DNA from: Rhizobacter sp. SG703
GTDB taxonomy: Bacteria > Pseudomonadota > Gammaproteobacteria > Burkholderiales > Burkholderiaceae_C
Assembly: GCF_012275445.1 (NCBI RefSeq)
Contig: NZ_JAAZQK010000004.1
Span: 124,001-188,000, forward strand
Reading direction: 5' to 3'
Length of the DNA stretch: 64,000 nucleotides
In this document: positions 43,031 through 53,138 of the stretch, one piece after another
Layout: the number at the start of each line of letters is the position of its first letter
Numbering within the stretch: the first letter of the stretch is position 1
Notes under the pieces: model-generated
Databases searched by the model: none
What the model was told of the DNA's origin: nothing
Seen by the model: only the letters and a program-made list of their open reading frames with translations
Translations under genes and position numbers: made by a program

Positions 43031-43217
43031 CGGATGCCTTTCGCGGGGCCGCACGGGGCGGCGACAGGTTCCAGATGGCAAGTTGCGGACCAGGGACCTG
43101 GTCGGCGCCGCGCCCGGCAGCGGACCTGACGCGGCAGGTCATCCGGTGCGAAATCCGTCACATCGCTGACCGCCCTGGTTCAGGACTGCCGCGGCGTGTC
43201 AGGCGCCGCCGGACCCG

Positions 43218-43463
43218 CTACGACCCGATCAGCGCGGCGGTGCGTTCCACGTCGCGTTCGAACGCGGCGATCGACAGCTCGGAGATCGACGCATGCAACA
43301 TCACCGTGCGCGCGACCTCGGCGTTGCCGTCGAAGGCGGTGCGCAACGCGGCGCGCTGCTCGGCCGGCAGCACGCGGATCAGCGCCGCCATCAGCGCGTC
43401 CATCGCAACCAGCGAGCCCTTCAGGTCGCAGATGCGTTCGGTGGCTTCCTGCAGGTTCTTCAT
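43218..43463 (-). CDS. Small helical protein of unknown function
   Basis: An 81-residue protein, MKNLQEATERICDLKGSLVAMDALMAALIRVLP..., predicted mostly alpha-helical. GGAGG lies nine bases before the ATG at 43463; an in-frame ATG five codons upstream would place the SD inside the gene. It lies directly after the cold-shock terminator, so it has its own promoter. Unknown function. Confidence 0.65.
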   Translation of the reverse strand: MKNLQEATERICDLKGSLVAMDALMAALIRVLPAEQRAALRTAFDGNAEVARTVMLHASISELSIAAFERDVERTAALIGS

Positions 43464-43480
43464 GTGCGAGACCTCCAATG

Positions 43481-43508
43481 AAAAAACCGCGACCGAGGCC
43501 GCGGTTTT
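43481..43508 (-). terminator. Rho-independent terminator of the cold-shock gene
   Basis: On the minus strand AAAACCGCG - eight-base loop - CGCGGTTTT followed by T residues. The 9-bp stem begins 38 bases after the cold-shock stop codon. Confidence 0.88.
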
Positions 43509-43545
43509 CTTGAGGACCCGGGAAACCCCGGGGCCGCTGTGCCGG

Positions 43546-43764
43546 TCAGGCCGGAACGATGTTCGACGCTTGCGGGCCCTTCTGGCCTTGCGTCACTTCG
43601 AACTGCACGCGCTGGCTTTCGGCCAGGCTCTTGAAGCCGCCGCCCTGGATCTGGCTGAAGTGGGCGAACAGGTCCTTGCCGCCGCCGTCCGGCGTGATGA
43701 AGCCGAAGCCCTTGCCTTCGTCGAACCACTTCACGGTGCCGGTTTGCGTTTGAGTCGTCGTCAT
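43546..43764 (-). CDS. Cold-shock domain protein (CspA family)
   Basis: A 72-residue single-stranded RNA/DNA-binding protein that melts mRNA secondary structure. Both RNA-binding motifs are present: RNP1 KGFGFI and RNP2 DLFAHF. The start [19 protein letters not shown] is longer by a few Thr/Gln than E. coli CspA. The ATG at 43764 has AAGGA eight bases upstream. The mRNA leader holds two strong hairpins and the gene has its own terminator, fitting a monocistronic, abundantly made protein. Confidence 0.95.
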   Translation of the reverse strand: MTTTQTQTGTVKWFDEGKGFGFITPDGGGKDLFAHFSQIQGGGFKSLAESQRVQFEVTQGQKGPQASNIVPA

Positions 43765-43784
43765 GTCGATTCCTTTCGAGTCAT

Positions 43785-43866
43785 GCGCAGCACATGCTGC
43801 GCAGTGCAGAGACGCCAAGAAAATCAACGATGGGAGTCAGCCGGCATCCCCGGGCAGGCGCCCGGG
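43785..43866 (-). promoter_or_regulatory. Structured leader of the cold-shock gene
   Basis: Two perfect 7-bp hairpins in the upstream region of the cold-shock gene: GCGCAGC-ACAT-GCTGCGC (43785-43802) and CCCGGGC-aggc-GCCCGGG (43849-43866). The first begins about 20 bases above the start codon. They may act in temperature-dependent translation or mRNA stability; the transcription start is not established. Confidence 0.4.
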
Positions 43867-43995
43867 AACAGGGATGAGGACTTGCTGAAAGACGGTCTTA
43901 TGCATGCCTACCGGCCGCATCGTACCCCGCGGCGGTGCGCGGCCTGCGCGCAAAGCCCTGCTGGGCTATGCGAGCGAGGCGCTGGCAGCAGGCTT

Positions 43996-44274
43996 TCAGA
44001 CCAGGCCGCTGCGGATCTGCTTGCAGATGTTCTGGCCGGTGAGCGTGATCTGCAACGCGCCGCCGCGCCACTCGAACCAGTCGAGCGCCACGTACTCGTC
44101 GATCAGCTTCGCATTGATCTGTTCGGCCTGCCGGTGCTGCAGCAGTTCCACCGTGCCGAGCAACGCGTTGCGCAGCGCCTGTCGTTTGAGTGCCGCGGGG
44201 GTCACGGAGGTTGCGGGGGGGCGAGCGGGCGCTTCGGTCGAGGGTCGGCGAGGCGCGGAACGGGTCATGCTCAT
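43996..44274 (-). CDS. Protein of unknown function, 92 residues
   Basis: N-terminal Pro/Ala/Arg-rich segment (about 1-28), then a compact region ALKRQALRNALLGTVELLQHRQAEQINAKLIDEYVALDWFEWRGGALQITLTGQN-like in composition, probably helix followed by beta strands (winged-helix-like). Starts at 44274 and 44268 are both ATG. Located between the cold-shock gene and the protease gene. No family recognised with confidence. Confidence 0.65.
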   Translation of the reverse strand: MSMTRSAPRRPSTEAPARPPATSVTPAALKRQALRNALLGTVELLQHRQAEQINAKLIDEYVALDWFEWRGGALQITLTGQNICKQIRSGLV

Positions 44275-44376
44275 GAGGCCTTTCGTGAACGACTTTGAAC
44301 GGCGAACCCTCCGACAGTACCACCCCGATCCGACATACCTGTGACGATTTCAAGGAGATTTGCCGAGCGAGACGGG

Positions 44377-45120
44377 TCACGCCGCCGGAGCGATGTCCGC
44401 GTCGTCGTCGGTCAGCGTCATCAGGATGTCGGCGTACCAGGCGCAGTTCAGGCCGAGCGACTCGTCGTGTTCGAGGTCGCGCCCGCCCATGTCCAGGCGC
44501 GACGAGTGGATCCCGAGCAGCTTCCACGGCAGCGCGCCGCCCTGCGGGTGCCGCATCACCACCGGCGCGCCGCTGGTGCCGCGGTGGGTGCGCGCATCGG
44601 TCAGGAAGTAGCCCTGGCCCTGGAAGCGCAGCCCGAACGACGACGCGATCGCCGCCTGCCGCACCACCGGCAGGTGGTGCAGCACGTCGTGGAAGCCGAG
44701 CGGGAAGCCGACCACCAGCAGCGAGCTGCCGACCTCCACCTCGTCGAGCGAATGCTGCAGGTGGTCAGGCGTGAACGGCACCATCGCGACGCCGGACGGC
44801 AGCGCGGCGCGCTCGACCTCGAGCACCGCGACGTCGATCTCGCCACCGGCATCGCGCCCCTGGCGCCACACGCTCTTGCCGTCGCGGTACAGCAGCATCG
44901 ACAGCCCGATCGAGCGGGTCAGGTTGACGGCGTCGGTGTGCAGCTCGATCTCGATGCGGCTCGGGTAGTGCTTGCTCGGCGCATCGACCAGCACATGGCG
45001 GCTGGTGACGAGGAAGAGCCGCCGGTCGCGCTCGAAGAAGAAGCCGCTCGCACCGGTCAGCGGCTGGGTGCCGTCGAAGGTGGAGACGCGGGCGGTGGTC
45101 AGCAGCAGGGGTTCGATCAT
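44377..45120 (-). CDS. Trypsin-like serine peptidase, cytoplasmic
   Basis: A 247-residue chymotrypsin-fold protease. The triad is visible: His42 in VTSRHVLV, Asp96 in EIDVAVLE and Ser183 in RGTSGAPVV. No signal peptide or membrane segment and no PDZ domain, so it is neither HtrA nor a secreted enzyme; many such bacterial proteins serve as housekeeping or conflict-system effectors. No associated NLR/TPR or effector gene is seen here. The ATG at 45120 is the start; the SD is weak. Confidence 0.82.
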   Translation of the reverse strand: MIEPLLLTTARVSTFDGTQPLTGASGFFFERDRRLFLVTSRHVLVDAPSKHYPSRIEIELHTDAVNLTRSIGLSMLLYRDGKSVWRQGRDAGGEIDVAVLEVERAALPSGVAMVPFTPDHLQHSLDEVEVGSSLLVVGFPLGFHDVLHHLPVVRQAAIASSFGLRFQGQGYFLTDARTHRGTSGAPVVMRHPQGGALPWKLLGIHSSRLDMGGRDLEHDESLGLNCAWYADILMTLTDDDADIAPAA

Positions 45121-45210
45121 GGGGCCCGAGTGTGGGGCCTGCCGGTCTCTGGACGGAGGGCTGACCTAGAATCGACCTTCCGTCTGACCGACAGCCACTG
45201 GATCAACACC

Positions 45211-45630
45211 ATGTACCGCTGTGTGATCGCTGCCACCGCAGCCCTCGCCTTCGCCTGCGCCGCCCTCCCCGCTTCCGCCCAGGTCCAGTCCCAGCCCCAG
45301 GCCCCGGCCCAGGCACAGCGCCCGTTCCCGCAGAACGCATTGCGTGGCGTGATCGCCTTCGACAACCCGCCGCAGGTCACGCTGAACGGCAAGCCGGCAC
45401 AGCTCGCGCCGGGCGTTCGCATCCGCGGCCAGAACAACCTGCTGGTGCTGACCGGCCCGCTGGTCGGCAGCAAGCTGGTCGTTCACTACACGACCGAATT
45501 CACCGGCCTGATCAAGGACGTATGGATCCTGCGCGACGAAGAGATCAAGGTCGTGCCGTGGCCGACCACGGTCGAGCAGACCCAGGCCTGGAGCTTCGAC
45601 CAGGCCGCCCAGGTCTGGACCAAGCCGTGA
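45211..45630 (+). CDS. Exported protein of unknown function
   Basis: A 139-residue protein with a clear signal peptide (about 1-23, [23 protein letters not shown]) followed by a Gln/Pro/Ala-rich linker and a compact domain: [32 protein letters not shown]. Probably periplasmic. It ends ten bases before miaB and is likely co-transcribed. I recognise it as a conserved burkholderial neighbour of miaB but not its function. Confidence 0.75.
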   Translation: MYRCVIAATAALAFACAALPASAQVQSQPQAPAQAQRPFPQNALRGVIAFDNPPQVTLNGKPAQLAPGVRIRGQNNLLVLTGPLVGSKLVVHYTTEFTGLIKDVWILRDEEIKVVPWPTTVEQTQAWSFDQAAQVWTKP

Positions 45631-45640
45631 CGAGGTCGTG

Positions 45641-46993
45641 ATGGAAGAACGCACCAAGAAGGTCTACATCAAGACCTTCGGCTGCCAGATGAACGAGTAC
45701 GACTCGGACAAGATGTCCGACGTCATGCACGCGGCCGAAGGCTACGAACCGACGCAGGACCCGGAGCAGGCCGACCTGATCCTGTTCAACACCTGCTCGG
45801 TGCGCGAGAAGGCGCAGGAGAAGGTGTTCAGCGACCTCGGCCGCGTCAAGCATCTGAAGGCCAAGGGCGTGATGATCGGCGTCGGCGGCTGCGTGGCCAG
45901 CCAGGAAGGCGCGGCCATCATCGAGCGCGCGCCGTACGTCGACGTGGTGTTCGGTCCGCAGACGCTGCACCGCCTGCCCGAGCTGCTGAAGCAGCGCCAG
46001 CGGCAGCAGCGGCAGCAGGTCGACATCAGCTTCCCCGAGATCGAGAAGTTCGACCACCTGCCGCCGGCGCGGGTCGACGGCGCGACCGCCTTCGTGTCGA
46101 TCATGGAAGGCTGCTCGAAGTACTGCAGCTACTGCGTCGTGCCGTACACCCGCGGCGAAGAGGTCTCGCGGCCGTTCGACGACGTGCTGGTCGAGGTGGC
46201 CGGCCTGGCCGACCAGGGCGTCAAGGAAGTGACGCTGCTCGGCCAGAACGTCAACGCCTACCGCGGCGCGATGGGCGACACCGCCGAGATCGCCGACTTC
46301 GCGCTGCTGATCGAGTACGTCGCCGCGATCCCGGGCATCCAGCGCATCCGCTACACCACCAGCCATCCGAACGAGTTCACGAACCGGCTGGTCGAGGTGT
46401 ATGGCCGCGTGCCGCAGCTCGTCAACCACCTGCACCTGCCGGTGCAGCACGGCAGCGACCGCATCCTGATGGCGATGAAGCGCGGCTACACGGTGCTCGA
46501 GTACAAGAGCACGATCCGCAAGCTGCGTGCGGTGCGGCCGGACATCAGCCTGTCGAGCGATTTCATCGTCGGCTTCCCTGGCGAGACCGAGGACGATTTC
46601 ACGAAGATGATGAAGCTGATCGACGACGTCGGCTTCGACTCGAGCTTCAGCTTCATCTACAGCCCTCGCCCCGGCACGCCGGCCGCGGCGCTGGCCGACG
46701 GCACGCCGCACGAGACCAAGCTGGCGCGGCTGCAGCACCTGCAGGCGGCGATCGAGGACAACCAGCGGCGCATCGGGCAGTCGCGCGTCGGCACGGTGCA
46801 GCGCATCCTGGTCGAAGGACCGTCGCGCAAGGACGCGAGCGAGCTGATGGGCCGCACCGAATGCAACCGCATCGTCAACTTCGCCGGGCCGGCACGGCTG
46901 GTCGGGCAGATGATCGACGTGACCATCACGCAGGCCTACCCGCATTCGCTGCGGGCGGAGGTGGTGACGCGGGAGCTGGAGGCGCTGGCCTAG
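45641..46993 (+). CDS. miaB: tRNA-2-methylthio-N6-isopentenyladenosine37 synthase
   Basis: A 450-residue radical-SAM methylthiotransferase that adds the 2-methylthio group to i6A37 in tRNAs reading UNN codons. The UPF0004 domain carries Cys15, Cys52 and Cys84 for the auxiliary cluster. The radical-SAM motif CxxxCxxC is Cys158, Cys162, Cys165 (CSKYCSYC), and a TRAM domain ends the chain. ATG 45641 follows GAGG; a GTG immediately before it (45638) is in frame. Convergent with the next gene, whose stop overlaps by four bases. Confidence 0.96.
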   Translation: MEERTKKVYIKTFGCQMNEYDSDKMSDVMHAAEGYEPTQDPEQADLILFNTCSVREKAQEKVFSDLGRVKHLKAKGVMIGVGGCVASQEGAAIIERAPYVDVVFGPQTLHRLPELLKQRQRQQRQQVDISFPEIEKFDHLPPARVDGATAFVSIMEGCSKYCSYCVVPYTRGEEVSRPFDDVLVEVAGLADQGVKEVTLLGQNVNAYRGAMGDTAEIADFALLIEYVAAIPGIQRIRYTTSHPNEFTNRLVEVYGRVPQLVNHLHLPVQHGSDRILMAMKRGYTVLEYKSTIRKLRAVRPDISLSSDFIVGFPGETEDDFTKMMKLIDDVGFDSSFSFIYSPRPGTPAAALADGTPHETKLARLQHLQAAIEDNQRRIGQSRVGTVQRILVEGPSRKDASELMGRTECNRIVNFAGPARLVGQMIDVTITQAYPHSLRAEVVTRELEALA

Positions 46994-47271
46994 CGCCTGC
47001 CGGGGCCGAAACCGGCCCACCACAAGGTGAGCGCGCAGCCGACCACCATCGCGCCGTAGGTGGCCATCTTGCCGTCGCGGCCCAGCCAGGCGAGGCCGAC
47101 GATGGTCACGACGCTGGCGACGCCGGCCGACCACAGCCACAGCCGGGCCCAGCGGACAGTGGCCAGTTCACGCCGCCACAGCAACTTGGTCAGCGCCGAC
47201 GCCAGCGCGGTGACGCCGAAGGCGGGCCCCAGGAAATTCAACAGATGCCACAACGCGTCCAGGGGTCCCAT
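46990..47271 (-). CDS. Small integral membrane protein
   Basis: A 93-residue protein with about three membrane segments ([61 protein letters not shown]) and charged loops between them. A conserved-looking protein of unknown function. Its stop overlaps the miaB stop region. The ATG at 47271 has a weak GAG-type SD. Confidence 0.75.
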   Translation of the reverse strand: MGPLDALWHLLNFLGPAFGVTALASALTKLLWRRELATVRWARLWLWSAGVASVVTIVGLAWLGRDGKMATYGAMVVGCALTLWWAGFGPGRR

Positions 47272-47394
47272 CGGTGGTCTCTCAAAAGCTGGTCCGGGAA
47301 TTGCCGATAAGCCGAAAGATGTGTCGAGTCGTCAGCCGGCGGTTGGCTCGCAAGGGTTTGCGATTCGACAGACACCTGAGCCGACTTCGAATTT

Positions 47395-47400
47395 TATAAT
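47395..47400 (+). promoter_or_regulatory. -10 element of hemA (leaderless candidate)
   Basis: A perfect TATAAT ending exactly six bases before the hemA ATG (47407), so the predicted +1 is the A of ATG. No SD lies in the six bases between. The -35 is poor. Confidence 0.5.
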
Positions 47401-47406
47401 CTGACC

Positions 47407-48696
47407 ATGAGTGTTTTTGCCCTCGGACTGAACCACACGACGGCTCCGCTGGATTTGCGGGGCCGTTTTGCGTTCACGCTCGAGCAGCTGGCACCGACGC
47501 TGCAGGGTTTTCGCGAACGGGTCGCGCGCCCGAGCGGCAGCCCCGAAGCCGCGATCCTCTCCACCTGCAACCGCACCGAGCTGTACTGCGCGGCCGAACC
47601 GGCGCTGGTGCGCCCGGCGATCGACTGGCTGGCCGGCGTCGGCGGCGTCGCGAGCCAGCACTTCATGGACCATGCCTACGTGCTCGAAGGCGGCGCCGCG
47701 GCGCGCCATGCCTTCCGCGTCGCGAGCGGCCTCGATTCGATGGTGCTCGGCGAGCCGCAGATCCTCGGCCAGCTGAAGCAGGCGGTGCGCGAGGCCAGCA
47801 GCGCCGGCACGCTGGGCACGACGCTGCACCAGATGTTCCAGCGCTCGTTCGCGGTCGCGAAAGACGTGCGCACCTCCACCGAGATCGGCTCGCATTCGAT
47901 CAGCATGGCCGCCGCCGCGGTTCGCCTCGCGTCGCAGCTGTTCGAAGACCTGCGCGAGACCAAGGTGCTGTTCGTCGGCGCCGGCGAGATGATCGAGCTG
48001 GTCGCGACGCACTTCGCGGCCCGGGCGCCACGGGCGATGGCAGTGGCCAACCGCACGCTGGAACGCGGCGAGAAGCTGGCCGGGCGTTTCGGCGCCGAGG
48101 CGATCCGCCTGTCCGACCTGCCGGCCCGGCTCGGCGAGTTCGATGCGGTGATCTCGTGCACCGCGAGCTCGCTCCCGATCATCGGCCTGGGCGCCGTCGA
48201 GCGCGCCCTGAAGGCCCGCAAGCACCGCCCGATGTTCATGGTCGACCTGGCCGTGCCGCGCGACATCGAACCCGAGGTGTCGCGGCTGAACGACGTCTAC
48301 CTCTACACCGTCGACGACCTGTCGGCGCTGGTGCAGACGGCCGGCGAGAAGCGCCAGGCCGCGGTCGAGCAGGCCGAGGTCATCATCGAAAGCGGCGTGC
48401 AGAGCTTCGTGCACTGGCTCGACCAGCGCGGCACGGTGCCGCTGATCCAGGCGCTGAACGCACAGGCCGACGACTGGCGCGCGGCCGAGATCGCGCGCGC
48501 CCGCAAGATGCTCGCGAAGGGCGAGGACCTCGACGCGGTGCTGGAAGCGCTGACCCGCGGCCTGACCCAGAAGATGCTGCACGGCACGCTGGCCGAACTG
48601 CATGCGGCCGACGGCGAACACCGCGCCGCGCTCGCGCAGACGGTGTCGCGGCTGTTCCTGCGCGGCGCGCCGCGCAAGCCCGGCGACCACCACTAG
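47407..48696 (+). CDS. hemA: Glutamyl-tRNA reductase
   Basis: A 429-residue NADPH-dependent enzyme that reduces glutamyl-tRNA to glutamate-1-semialdehyde, the first step of C5-pathway haem synthesis. The nucleophilic Cys54 is in LSTCNRTEL; the NADPH-binding segment [14 protein letters not shown] is around 190; and the C-terminal dimerisation helix contains [34 protein letters not shown] is the standard start. It heads the block hemA-prfA-prmC-grxD-ubiX. Confidence 0.96.
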   Translation: MSVFALGLNHTTAPLDLRGRFAFTLEQLAPTLQGFRERVARPSGSPEAAILSTCNRTELYCAAEPALVRPAIDWLAGVGGVASQHFMDHAYVLEGGAAARHAFRVASGLDSMVLGEPQILGQLKQAVREASSAGTLGTTLHQMFQRSFAVAKDVRTSTEIGSHSISMAAAAVRLASQLFEDLRETKVLFVGAGEMIELVATHFAARAPRAMAVANRTLERGEKLAGRFGAEAIRLSDLPARLGEFDAVISCTASSLPIIGLGAVERALKARKHRPMFMVDLAVPRDIEPEVSRLNDVYLYTVDDLSALVQTAGEKRQAAVEQAEVIIESGVQSFVHWLDQRGTVPLIQALNAQADDWRAAEIARARKMLAKGEDLDAVLEALTRGLTQKMLHGTLAELHAADGEHRAALAQTVSRLFLRGAPRKPGDHH

Positions 48697-48790
48697 CGAC
48701 GCCCCGTCGTCCGCCGCATCACGGCGGAGCGGGCGCATCCTGTGCGGCTCCGGCCGCGCGCCGGCTCCGCGAACCTTTTCCGGAGCCCCG

Positions 48791-49876
48791 ATGAAAGACA
48801 CCCTCCGCCAGCAGTTCGAACGCCTCGCGATGCGGCTGAGCGAACTCGACGCGACGCTCGCCGACCCATCGGTGGTCGGCGACATGAACCGCTTCCGCGC
48901 GCTGACGCGCGAGCATGCCGAGGTCGACGGCGTGGTGCAGCGGTTTCGCCGCTACCAGCAGCGCGAGCGCGACCTGCTGGCCGCGCGCGACATGCTGGGC
49001 GACGCCGACCTGGCCGAGATGGCGCGCGACGAGATCGCCGCCGCCGAGGCCGACCTCGAACGCCTGCAGAACGAACTGCAGACCGCGCTGCTGCCGCGCG
49101 ATCCGGACGACGGCCGCAACGCCTTCCTCGAGATCCGCGCCGGCACCGGCGGCGACGAGTCCGCATTGTTCGCGGCCGACCTGCTGCGCATGTACACCCG
49201 CTATGCGGAGCGCTGCGGCTGGCGCACCGAGCTGATGTCGGAGAGCATGTCCGACCTCGGCGGCTACAAGGAAGTGGTGCTGCGCGTCGACGGCGACGAC
49301 GTGTATGCGCGGCTGAAGTTCGAATCGGGCGGCCACCGCGTGCAGCGCGTGCCGCAGACCGAGACGCAGGGGCGCATCCACACCAGCGCCTGCACCGTCG
49401 CGGCGATGCCGGAGCCCGACGAGGCCGAAGAGATCCAGCTGAACCCCGCCGACCTGCGCATCGACACCTTCCGCGCCAGCGGCGCCGGTGGCCAGCACGT
49501 CAACAAGACCGACAGCGCGATCCGCATCACCCACCTGCCGACCGGGCTGGTCGCCGAATGCCAGGACGACCGATCGCAGCACCGCAACAAGGCGAAGGCG
49601 ATGGCAGTGCTGGCCGCGCGGCTGCGCGAGAAAGACCGCAGCGAACGCGCCGCGAAGGAAGCCGCGACGCGCAAGGGGCTGATCGGCAGCGGCGACCGCA
49701 GCGACCGCATCCGCACCTACAACTTTCCGCAGGGCCGGCTGACCGACCACCGCATCAACCTGACGCTGTACAAGCTGCAGTCGGTGATGGAAGGAGAGCT
49801 CGACGACGTGGTGGCCGCGTTGCAGGCTGCGAGCGCCGCCGAGCAGCTGGCCGAGCTCGAAGGACGCGGCGCGTGA
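48791..49876 (+). CDS. prfA: Peptide chain release factor 1
   Basis: A 361-residue class I release factor reading UAA and UAG. The peptide-anticodon region is [13 protein letters not shown] (PQT in place of PAT in E. coli, about 188-190). The universal GGQ at 233-235 (GAGGQHVN) triggers peptidyl-tRNA hydrolysis and is the target of PrmC, encoded next. The ATG at 48791 follows CGGAGC. It overlaps prmC as GTGA. Confidence 0.97.
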   Translation: MKDTLRQQFERLAMRLSELDATLADPSVVGDMNRFRALTREHAEVDGVVQRFRRYQQRERDLLAARDMLGDADLAEMARDEIAAAEADLERLQNELQTALLPRDPDDGRNAFLEIRAGTGGDESALFAADLLRMYTRYAERCGWRTELMSESMSDLGGYKEVVLRVDGDDVYARLKFESGGHRVQRVPQTETQGRIHTSACTVAAMPEPDEAEEIQLNPADLRIDTFRASGAGGQHVNKTDSAIRITHLPTGLVAECQDDRSQHRNKAKAMAVLAARLREKDRSERAAKEAATRKGLIGSGDRSDRIRTYNFPQGRLTDHRINLTLYKLQSVMEGELDDVVAALQAASAAEQLAELEGRGA

Positions 49877-50718
49877 GCGCAGCCACCGTCGACGCAGCGC
49901 TCGCCGGCGCACGCGGCGCAGGGCTGGACCGGCTCGATGCGCAGCTGCTGCTCGGCGCGGTGCTCGGGCGCGACCGCAGCTGGCTGATCGCGCATGGCGA
50001 CGACGCAATGCCAGCAGACCGGGCGGCGGATTTCGACGCGCTGGTCGCGCGCCGCCTCGCCGGCGAGCCGGTCGCCTACCTGCTCGGCCGGAAAGACTTC
50101 CACGGCCTGGCGCTGCAGGTGTCGCCCGCGGTGCTGGTGCCGCGGCCGGACACCGAGACGCTGGTCGACTGGGCGCTGGAACTGCTCGGCGGCGAACTCG
50201 CCGGCACCGGTGCGCCGCAGGTGCTCGACTTGGGCACCGGTTCCGGCGCGATCGCGCTGGCGATCAAGCACCGCTGCCCGCGCGCAGACCTCAGTGCCGT
50301 CGACACCAGCCCGGACGCGCTGGCAGTCGCCGCTGGCAACGCCAGCGCCCTCGGCCTGCCGCTCGCGTTGCTGCGGGGCCACTGGTGGGCACCGGTCGCG
50401 GGCCGCCGCTTCGACCTGGTCGTCAGCAACCCGCCTTACATCGCCGGCGACGACCACCACCTCGACGCACTGCGGCATGAACCACGACTCGCGCTGACCC
50501 CCGGCGGCGACGGCCTGGATTCGTTGCGCGAGATCATCGCGGGTGCCAGTGCCCACTTGCGTGACGGAAGCTGGCTGTTGCTGGAGCATGGCCACGACCA
50601 GGCCCGGGAGGTGCAGGCCTTGCTGGCCGCCGCCGGCCTGTGCGACGTGGCGACCCGGCGCGACCTCGGGGGCCACGAGCGCTGCACCGGCGGCCGTTGG
50701 CGGCAGGCCACGCGCTGA
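49873..50718 (+). CDS. prmC: Release factor glutamine methyltransferase
   Basis: A 281-residue SAM-dependent enzyme that methylates the glutamine of the GGQ motif in release factors. The SAM-binding motif is [13 protein letters not shown] (about 128-140), and the catalytic NPPY is at 186-189 (VVSNPPYI). It begins at GTG 49873, overlapping the prfA stop (GTGA), so it is coupled to its substrate's gene. The family's N-terminal helical domain is present ([16 protein letters not shown]). Confidence 0.95.
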   Translation: MSAATVDAALAGARGAGLDRLDAQLLLGAVLGRDRSWLIAHGDDAMPADRAADFDALVARRLAGEPVAYLLGRKDFHGLALQVSPAVLVPRPDTETLVDWALELLGGELAGTGAPQVLDLGTGSGAIALAIKHRCPRADLSAVDTSPDALAVAAGNASALGLPLALLRGHWWAPVAGRRFDLVVSNPPYIAGDDHHLDALRHEPRLALTPGGDGLDSLREIIAGASAHLRDGSWLLLEHGHDQAREVQALLAAAGLCDVATRRDLGGHERCTGGRWRQATR

Positions 50719-50873
50719 GCCTGTTACCGGCAGGACTGCACGCGCTGACGACTGTTGCCATTGGATCGCGGGGTGGCGCCCCCCAAGCCGGCGCGGCCGG
50801 CGTAGCATGGTCGCGAGGCCTTCAGCGGGCCGCAGGTTCGTCTCCCGTCACACCCGTCGCAAGGAGAGTCGCC

Positions 50874-51449
50874 ATGTGGAACCCCAGGTGGAAGTGGATC
50901 GGCATCGGCGCGCTGGCGTTCGCCAGCGCACAGGCTGCGGTGGCCCTCGACATCGGCGGCAACGGGCTCGGGTGGCGCAACCTGCAAGGTCGCATGAGCC
51001 TCGGCACCGCCAGCACCAGCCCGGGCCTGCGCAACGACACTCCCGGCTTCGACAGCGCCGGCCTGAAGCTCAGCAGCCTGAGCCTGATGGCCGACTACTA
51101 CCTGATGCCCGCCTTCAGCCAGGGCACCCCCGCCGGCGGGCTGCGTGCCACCAGCGGCGTGCTGTTCGGGCCGCGCTCGTCGCCATGGAGCGGCCCCGGC
51201 ACCGGCGCGCAGTTCAGCATCGACCGCCGCGTGAATCCCACCCCCGACGGCAGCACCGACAGCATCACCTCGCCGTACGTCGGCATCGGCTACACCGGGC
51301 TGTCGCTGAAGGGCGGTTGGGGCTTCTCGGCCGATGTCGGCGTGCTGGCCGGACGTTTCGGGCGCAGCCTCGGCCAAAGCCTGGACGACCAGGTGCGCGA
51401 GCTGCGCCTGCAGCCAGTGCTGCAGCTCGGCGTGTCGTATTCGTTCTGA
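50874..51449 (+). CDS. Putative outer-membrane beta-barrel protein
   Basis: A 191-residue protein with a signal peptide (about 1-25, MWNPRWKWIGIGALAFASAQAA). The mature part alternates short strands and Gly/Ser-rich turns, and it ends QPVLQLGVSYSF with the C-terminal Phe of outer-membrane barrels. A strong AAGGAG lies seven bases upstream. It resembles small burkholderial 'OmpW-like' barrels only in outline; function unknown. Confidence 0.75.
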   Translation: MWNPRWKWIGIGALAFASAQAAVALDIGGNGLGWRNLQGRMSLGTASTSPGLRNDTPGFDSAGLKLSSLSLMADYYLMPAFSQGTPAGGLRATSGVLFGPRSSPWSGPGTGAQFSIDRRVNPTPDGSTDSITSPYVGIGYTGLSLKGGWGFSADVGVLAGRFGRSLGQSLDDQVRELRLQPVLQLGVSYSF

Positions 51450-51582
51450 CGCCGGGTCGCCGCGTCGGCGAAGTCGCATTTCCGCCGGGGGCATGCCGGA
51501 GGTCGGCACGGGTCGCCTCCGCTTTGCCGTATAACGTCGGTCCTTCCACCCTGAACTCTGCCGGGCCCGCCGGCGCCAGACC

Positions 51583-51900
51583 ATGAGCGACGTACAGCAA
51601 CGCATCGATGACCTCGTCAAGCAGAACCGCGTGGTCCTGTTCATGAAGGGGACGGCGCAATTCCCGATGTGCGGTTTCTCCGGCCGCGCGGTGCAGGTGC
51701 TGAAGGCCTGCGGCGTGACCGACCTGAAGACCGTCAACGTCCTGGAGGACGAAGGCGTGCGCCAGGGCATCAAGGACTACGCGAACTGGCCAACCATTCC
51801 GCAGCTGTACGTGAACGGCGAGTTCGTCGGCGGCTCGGACATCATGATGGAGATGTACCAGGCGGGCGAGCTGCAGCAGGTCCTCGGCGTCAAAGCCTGA
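51583..51900 (+). CDS. grxD: Monothiol glutaredoxin
   Basis: A 105-residue Grx4-type glutaredoxin. The active site is the monothiol CGFS at 30-33, and TIPQLYVNGEFVGGSDI binds glutathione. These proteins bind [2Fe-2S] clusters between two subunits and pass them to target apoproteins. Located between prmC and ubiX as in most Burkholderiales; it ends five bases before ubiX. Confidence 0.96.
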   Translation: MSDVQQRIDDLVKQNRVVLFMKGTAQFPMCGFSGRAVQVLKACGVTDLKTVNVLEDEGVRQGIKDYANWPTIPQLYVNGEFVGGSDIMMEMYQAGELQQVLGVKA

Positions 51901-51904
51901 TCTG

Positions 51905-52474
51905 GTGAGCGCGCCGCAGCGCATCGTCGTCGGCGTGACCGGCGCCAGCGGCGCGGTCCATGCCGTGCGGCTGCTCGAACGGTTGAAGGCCCTCGGCCGA
52001 GAGACCCACCTGGTGGCAAGCCCGGCCGGCGTGCTGAACGTGCACCACGAACTCGGCATGGACCGGCGTGCGCTCGAAGCGCTGGCCCACACCGCGTACA
52101 ACCCGGCCGACATCGGTGCCGCGATCGCGAGCGGCTCGTTCCCGAGCGCGGCGATGGTCATCGTGCCGTGCTCGATGAAGACGCTGGCCGCGGTGGCGCA
52201 CGGCTTCTCCGACAGCCTGCTGGCGCGCGCCGCCGACGTGACGCTGAAGGAGCGCCGCCGCCTCGTGCTGATGGTGCGCGAGACGCCGTTCAACCTGGCG
52301 CACCTGCGCAACATGACCGCGGTGACCGAGATGGGCGGCGTGATCTTCCCGCCGCTGCCGGCGTTCTACCACCGGCCGACGACGATCGACGAGATGGTCA
52401 ACGACACGGTGGAGCGGGTGCTGTCGCTGCTGGGGGTCGAGGCCGCGACGCCGACCGCCTGGCCCGGGCTTTGA
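51905..52474 (+). CDS. ubiX: Flavin prenyltransferase
   Basis: A 189-residue enzyme that makes prenylated FMN, the cofactor of the decarboxylase UbiD. The N-terminal motif VVGVTGASGAVHAVRLLE binds FMN, CSMKTLAAVAHG is conserved, and the C-terminal region LPAFYHRPTTIDEMV is typical. It starts at GTG 51905, five bases after grxD. With coq7 at 9.7 kb and ispB at 58.8 kb this is the third ubiquinone-related gene of the window. Confidence 0.95.
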   Translation: MSAPQRIVVGVTGASGAVHAVRLLERLKALGRETHLVASPAGVLNVHHELGMDRRALEALAHTAYNPADIGAAIASGSFPSAAMVIVPCSMKTLAAVAHGFSDSLLARAADVTLKERRRLVLMVRETPFNLAHLRNMTAVTEMGGVIFPPLPAFYHRPTTIDEMVNDTVERVLSLLGVEAATPTAWPGL

Positions 52475-52481
52475 CGCCCGA

Positions 52482-53138
52482 TCAGGCCTTGTAGTCCCAG
52501 TAGCGCTTCGCGCCGAACACCAGGTTCGGGTACTCCGGCTTGCCGCGGCTGCCGTTGTAGCGCCCCAGCGCCATGTAGAGGTCGCCGCGTTCGACGTCGA
52601 GGTAGTGCCGCATGATCACGCAGCCGAAGCGCAGGTTGGTCTGCATGTGGAACAGCCGGCTCACGTCGCCGTTGCCGATCAGCCGCGCCCAGAACGGCAT
52701 CACCTGCATGTAGCCGCGCGCCCCGACACTGCTGATCGCGTACTTGCGGAAACCGCTCTCCACCTGCACCAGCCCCAGCATCAACGCCGGCTCCAGCCCG
52801 GCGCGGGTGCTCTCGTACCACAGCGTGTCGAGGAACTCGATGCGGGTGACGTGCTCGGCCTTGCGCTTCTTCAGCCGCGCGCTCATCTCGCCGAGCCAGC
52901 GCAGATAGGCCAGCCGGGCCTCGGTGCTGACGAAGACGGGCTTCGGCGGCGCGCTGTTCGCGATCGCGGCTGCCAACGCACCGCGCACTGCATCGGCGAG
53001 CGGCTCCTCGACCTGCGCGCCGGCCACGGCCTCGCGCACCGGCCATGCCAACCACGGAGCGGCCGCAGCCGCCAGCAGCGATCGCCGCTGGATGGCCCCC
53101 GCGGCGCGCGGAGCCGCCGCGGGCCTCGCGGCGGTCAT
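52482..53138 (-). CDS. Lytic transglycosylase (SLT domain)
   Basis: A 218-residue periplasmic enzyme that cleaves peptidoglycan to 1,6-anhydromuropeptides. The signal segment has a twin-arginine-like motif ([16 protein letters not shown], about 17-32), so Tat export is possible. The SLT domain has catalytic Glu127 in VQVESGF, the [13 protein letters not shown] motif and [11 protein letters not shown]. The start at 53138 overlaps the proS stop (ATGA); the open frame extends further upstream inside proS but is not used. Confidence 0.9.
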   Translation of the reverse strand: MTAARPAAAPRAAGAIQRRSLLAAAAAPWLAWPVREAVAGAQVEEPLADAVRGALAAAIANSAPPKPVFVSTEARLAYLRWLGEMSARLKKRKAEHVTRIEFLDTLWYESTRAGLEPALMLGLVQVESGFRKYAISSVGARGYMQVMPFWARLIGNGDVSRLFHMQTNLRFGCVIMRHYLDVERGDLYMALGRYNGSRGKPEYPNLVFGAKRYWDYKA

